This document shows, in pieces, positions 5,345 through 8,208 of a DNA stretch of 8,208 nucleotides; the first letter of the stretch is position 1, and every line of letters begins with the position of its first letter. Where the stretch lies: contig JAFUBJ010000216.1 in NCBI GenBank assembly GCA_017460265.1, positions 1 to 8,208 of the forward strand, read 5' to 3'. Under the pieces are notes generated by a model, which made no database searches, was not told where the DNA came from, and saw only the letters and a program-made list of their open reading frames with translations. Made by a program: the position numbers and the translations under genes. The DNA is from Atopobiaceae bacterium (GTDB lineage Bacteria > Actinomycetota > Coriobacteriia > Coriobacteriales > Atopobiaceae).

Positions 5345-6282
5345 CACAGGACTCCCTTCATGAGCTTCCTGATGATCAGGAGGGCGACCGCATCCATCAC
5401 GGCTGCCAAGGTCAGGCTCACCATCCCTGGTGCCGTCATGATGCCGCGCTGAAAGTCGGGTGAGATGAGCGACAACGTGGCGACCATCACCACAGGCAGC
5501 ACGGACACGACGCGTGCGGAGAGCCTGACCTGCGCCGTCTTTACCGAAAGGAGCCGCTCGAAGTCACCCTGGCGCTCAACAAGCAGTGCCGACTGCTGGA
5601 AGAGCGACCTGAGGGGGCTTCCCGTGCGCTGCGAGATCGAGAGAGCCGTCGCAAGAAGCTCGACACCTGGGGCATCAAGCTCCCCCACAAGCTCCCTCAA
5701 CGCCTCTTGGACGGTCATGCCGCAGCGAAGCCGCATCGAGGCGTTCATGAACGCCGTCCCCGCGATTCCTCCTTGGTTCTCGCCAACGTATGTGATTGCC
5801 TGCGCGAGCGTCTCTCCCGCGCCGAGCGCCATGGCGAGGGTCCTGAAGACGTCAGGCATCTCGGCAGACAATGCTTCAGACCGCTTTGCCTTGTGGGATG
5901 AGTCCCAAAAGGCAATGCCCGTGCCCCAGGCGACCAAAGGTGCGACGGAGCCCAGCAAGGATCGCGACCAGGCAACGCAGAGGAGCGTGGTGACCGCAAC
6001 GCACACAATCAGAAGGCCACAGCACTCGTTGCGCGTGACCAGCCGTCCACGACCTGCAAACCAGCCAACAAGCTCGTCACAGAAAGACGAGATGCACTCC
6101 ACCTCAAGAAGCGCGCACGAAAGCCTCCAGCCTCCGAGCCGCCGCACGGCAGATGCCGCACCAAATGCCACATGGTCATAGGTTGCCTGCCATCCCGGAT
6201 TCGTGTTGCCCAGCGCGCCAATGCCCACATAGGCACCAATCCACGCCAAGGTGGCGCAGGTCACGATACGAGCCGTCTCCAA
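5344..6282 (-). CDS. tadB: TadB-like inner-membrane platform protein (T2SSF domain)
   Basis: This is a 312-residue polytopic membrane protein with a type II secretion F (T2SSF/GspF-like) domain. TadB and TadC together form the membrane platform driven by TadA. Hydrophobic segments lie near residues 6-24, 87-105, 111-127, 256-274 and 287-304. The T2SSF four-helix core runs from about 143 to 250, opening with EMPDVFRTLAMALGAGETLA and including the turn RTGSPLRSLFQQSA (219-232), the typical G-x-P-L signature. The start is TTG at 6282-6280. It is chosen because a perfect AGGAGG (6295-6290) sits 7 bases upstream and no better start adjoins. The gene begins inside the last 22 bases of tadA and ends with TGA at 5346-5344, one base into the tadC ATG. 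The TadB name (rather than TadC) follows from gene order. Confidence 0.92.
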   Translation of the reverse strand: METARIVTCATLAWIGAYVGIGALGNTNPGWQATYDHVAFGAASAVRRLGGWRLSCALLEVECISSFCDELVGWFAGRGRLVTRNECCGLLIVCVAVTTLLCVAWSRSLLGSVAPLVAWGTGIAFWDSSHKAKRSEALSAEMPDVFRTLAMALGAGETLAQAITYVGENQGGIAGTAFMNASMRLRCGMTVQEALRELVGELDAPGVELLATALSISQRTGSPLRSLFQQSALLVERQGDFERLLSVKTAQVRLSARVVSVLPVVMVATLSLISPDFQRGIMTAPGMVSLTLAAVMDAVALLIIRKLMKGVL

Positions 6283-7589
6283 CGCTGCACCTCCTTTCGG
6301 TCAAGTACGCCCAACGAGAGCCCTTCCTCGACGAGCCTTGGCTCCCTCAGAAGCTCCCAGGTCCGTGTCGCCAAATCGAAGGAGACCACCTCCTCAAGCA
6401 GCACCCCGCCTTCGGGGTGCCTCCTCACAGTGGAAAGCGACGTAATGCGCCTCGTGCCATCCTCAAGCCGCGCCGACATCACGATGAGGTCAAGTGCCGT
6501 CGCAATCTGCTCCTTGATGATGTCGGCAGGAAGGTCCATGCCAAACCGCGCCATGAGGACGAGGCGCATGATCGCCTCGTCGGCCGTTCCGGCATGAAGC
6601 GTCGTCAATGACCCGTCATGCCCTGTGTTCATGGCCTGCAGCATGTCGATAGCCTCGGCCCCTCGACACTCGCCAACCACGATGCGGTCAGGCCTCATGC
6701 GCAGAGCGTTCTTCACCAGGTCCCTGATGGTGATCTCGCCAGTGCCCTCGATGGACGCCTCTCGCGCCTCAAGACGCACGACGTTGGGATGCGCATCAAA
6801 CCTGAGCTCCGCAGAGTCCTCTATGGTCACGATGCGCTCGGCATGGTCGATCTCTGTCGAAAGGGCATTGAGCAGCGTGGTCTTGCCCGAGCCCGTGCCT
6901 CCGGCCACCGCGATGTCCTTGCGCAGGCGCACGGCCCACGAAAGCAGCATGGCATACCATTCAGGAAGGGCTCCCAAGGCAACCAGGCCTTCAAGCGACG
7001 TGATGCGGCTCGAAAACTTCCTGATGGTGACCGCTGGGCCATCTATGGCAACGGGCGGCGCAACCGCATTCACCCTGTCTCCGTTCTCAAGGCGCGCATT
7101 GACGATGGGGCTTGCCTTGTCGAGTCGCCTTCCCAATGGAGCCAAGATGCGATCCATGACCATAAGTATCTGTTCGGGAGTGTCAAACACCGCCTCCGCC
7201 CTATGGATGACGCCCGCTCGCTCAAACAAAAGCGACGTGCATCCGTTGATCATGATTTCCGTTACGGTCTCGTCCTCAAGCAAAGACTGGATGGGGCCCA
7301 ACCCACACACCTCGTCGAGCACCTGCGCAACGAGCACGACGGCGTCTTCCTCTGCCATGCCCATCATGTCTGTCGCATGGACGATTGCCCAGCATGCGTC
7401 CCCCAGCTCGCGCCGCGCGTTTTCGATGTCGCCAGACGACACGATGCGCGACACGTTGGCAAGTCCAAGCCTCTCCACCAGCTCGTGCTTCAAACGCTCA
7501 CGCAGCGCTGCGTCGCTCATCCTTGCCAACGGCTCTACGGAGGCCCCCTTCGCCTCCTCATGCTCTTTGACCCTCTCAAGAACCGACAT
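6261..7589 (-). CDS. tadA: TadA/CpaF secretion ATPase of the Tad pilus
   Basis: This is the hexameric cytoplasmic ATPase that powers Flp pilus assembly and, in many Tad systems, retraction. It has about 442 residues, a normal family length. Counting from the GTG at 7592, the type II/IV secretion ATPase motifs appear in order: Walker A GGTGSGKTT at 231-239, Asp box IVTIEDSAEL at 254-262, Walker B IVVGECRGAEA at 304-314, and His box GHDGSLTTLHAG at 324-335. An N-terminal domain with LGPIQSLLEDETVTEIMING (about 98-117) precedes the core, as is usual in CpaF. Two in-frame starts adjoin: GTG at 7592 and ATG at 7589. GGGGAGG lies 7 bases before the ATG but only 4 before the GTG, so the ATG is preferred; it overlaps the upstream TGA by one base. 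The TGA at 6263-6261 lies inside tadB, a 22-base overlap that suggests translational coupling. Confidence 0.97.
   Translation of the reverse strand: MSVLERVKEHEEAKGASVEPLARMSDAALRERLKHELVERLGLANVSRIVSSGDIENARRELGDACWAIVHATDMMGMAEEDAVVLVAQVLDEVCGLGPIQSLLEDETVTEIMINGCTSLLFERAGVIHRAEAVFDTPEQILMVMDRILAPLGRRLDKASPIVNARLENGDRVNAVAPPVAIDGPAVTIRKFSSRITSLEGLVALGALPEWYAMLLSWAVRLRKDIAVAGGTGSGKTTLLNALSTEIDHAERIVTIEDSAELRFDAHPNVVRLEAREASIEGTGEITIRDLVKNALRMRPDRIVVGECRGAEAIDMLQAMNTGHDGSLTTLHAGTADEAIMRLVLMARFGMDLPADIIKEQIATALDLIVMSARLEDGTRRITSLSTVRRHPEGGVLLEEVVSFDLATRTWELLREPRLVEEGLSLGVLDRKEVQRWRRLVS
6290..6295 (-). promoter_or_regulatory. Shine-Dalgarno AGGAGG that decides the TTG start of tadB
   Basis: On the minus strand the bases read AGGAGG followed by a 7-base spacer TGCAGCG and then TTG GAG ACG. 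This full anti-16S match lies within the end of tadA and is the reason for calling a rare TTG start codon for tadB. Confidence 0.85.
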
Positions 7590-8208
7590 CACGCCACCTC
7601 CCCACGACGACCAAAGAGTGCAAAGCCCTTCCTTGTTCGCAGCCTGTCGGCTGCCTTGCGAGCCTCATCATGGTCTGGCAGGACGCCAAGCTCCTTGAGC
7701 AGCGTCGCCAAGACCGAAGCCGAAACCCGCACGAAGTCGCTTCCCAGCTCGCAGAGCTCCCCCGCATCACCGGAGCAAAGAAGCTCCCCCACCTCGTCAC
7801 CTCCGTCGGGCACACGAAACGCCCGCGCGCTCTCCAGGCCAACTTCGGCGCAGGGCGCAAAGGGCACCGTGACCATACGTGGATGGCAGCGGTTCTCTAC
7901 GCGCACGATTCGGGTCCTGGCAACGCCCAACCGCACCGCAAGGGCACTCGTCTTGGCGATCGACGCCACGCCGCCTGCTCCTTCTCCCTGCACAATTACC
8001 AGGCGGTCAGCCTGCTGCATCGCCTGCGCCACTGCATCTGTGCAGGTGGAGGAGGTATCGACAATAACGAGGCCGCTCGTTTCAGAGAGCATTGAGAGCA
8101 GCTCGCCCACCGCGGGCATGACTTGCTCTGCCATCTCTGGGCGCTCGCAGGGACCCCAGACCCTCAGGCCGTCCATGACCTGGTGCCCCGCCTCGATGGC
8201 CCGATCCC
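7589..8208 (-). CDS. tadZ: TadZ/CpaE-like pilus-localisation ATPase, 5' end outside the window
   Basis: This is the C-terminal part of a ParA/MinD-superfamily protein of the TadZ/CpaE type, which in Tad systems marks the pole or site where the pilus machine assembles. The frame has no stop up to the window edge at 8208 (residues DRAIEAGHQV precede the Met at 8176), so that Met is almost certainly internal and the Walker A motif lies outside the window. A hydrophobic strand GLVIVDTSST fits the Walker B/switch II region of this fold. It is followed by a helix-strand-helix pattern (ADRLVIVQGEGAGGVASIAK, then ARTRIVRVEN) typical of the ParA core. The C-terminal part is acidic then helical and ends near GFALFGRRGEVA. 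The stop TGA (7591-7589) shares its last base with the ATG of tadA, as expected for tadZ directly ahead of tadA. The family call rests on context plus this partial fold. Confidence 0.8.
   Translation of the reverse strand, partial: DRAIEAGHQVMDGLRVWGPCERPEMAEQVMPAVGELLSMLSETSGLVIVDTSSTCTDAVAQAMQQADRLVIVQGEGAGGVASIAKTSALAVRLGVARTRIVRVENRCHPRMVTVPFAPCAEVGLESARAFRVPDGGDEVGELLCSGDAGELCELGSDFVRVSASVLATLLKELGVLPDHDEARKAADRLRTRKGFALFGRRGEVA

Noticed and set aside
5465..6181. Plus-strand open frame of 238 codons opposite tadB
   Set aside because: It is Ser/Thr/Arg-rich and wholly antisense to the T2SSF domain coding sequence; there is no sign of independent coding.
6625..7698. Long plus-strand open frame (357 codons) opposite tadA
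   Set aside because: Its product is Ser/Arg-rich low-complexity sequence, and it lies antisense to a tadA frame with every ATPase motif. It is a shadow of GC-rich coding DNA.
8174..8176. ATG at 8176 as the true start of the TadZ-like gene
   Set aside because: The frame stays open to the window edge, no Shine-Dalgarno precedes it, and a start here would remove the whole nucleotide-binding N-terminal part.

Overview
The window is a single, almost gapless operon read entirely from the minus strand, from position 8208 down to 1. It encodes the core of a Tad (tight adherence, Flp) type IVc pilus: a partial TadZ/CpaE-type ParA-family protein, the TadA/CpaF ATPase, two short T2SSF membrane proteins (TadB, TadC), an Flp pilin, and a run of small pseudopilin-like proteins. 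At the tail are a DUF192 protein and the N-terminal part of a zinc-ribbon protein. No promoter, terminator, tRNA, mobile element or CRISPR array is visible, so transcription presumably starts upstream of 8208 and continues past 1.

Organism: the DNA is GC-rich. The short TadB/TadC pair, the absence of secretin and CpaB genes among those visible, and the TadE/TadG-like genes followed by DUF192 suggest a monoderm actinobacterium. My best guess is Coriobacteriia (Olsenella/Atopobium type). This is inference from gene style, not from a marker gene.

Layout in transcription order: 8208-7589 tadZ/cpaE 3' part; 7589-6261 tadA; 6282-5344 tadB (TTG start with a perfect Shine-Dalgarno); 5344-4706 tadC; 4660-4457 flp pilin; 4453 onward an unrecognised membrane-anchored or secreted protein; 3926-3693 a second Flp-like pilin in another frame; 3748-3203 a TadE-like pseudopilin; 3231-1177 a large cysteine-rich TadG-like protein; 1180-686 a second TadE-like pseudopilin; 685-338 DUF192; 348-1 a zinc-ribbon (probably FHA) protein, cut by the window. 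Most junctions overlap or abut. The main gap is the 45 bases between tadC and flp, which hold an inverted repeat next to the pilin ribosome-binding site.

How the genes work together: TadZ is expected to place the machine, TadA to power it, and TadB/TadC to form the inner-membrane platform. Flp is expected to be the main fibre subunit and the other type III-signal proteins minor subunits. The prepilin peptidase needed to process them is not in the window.

The most unusual spot is 3203-4453. One uninterrupted 416-codon frame joins the unknown protein to the TadE-like protein, while a complete Flp-like pilin gene lies inside it in another frame. The unknown gene has no stop of its own. A one-base change in a G-run would give it a stop six bases before the nested pilin start. 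The second unusual item is the large TadG-like protein, which lacks the usual +5 glutamate and carries a cysteine/histidine zinc-ribbon-like module.
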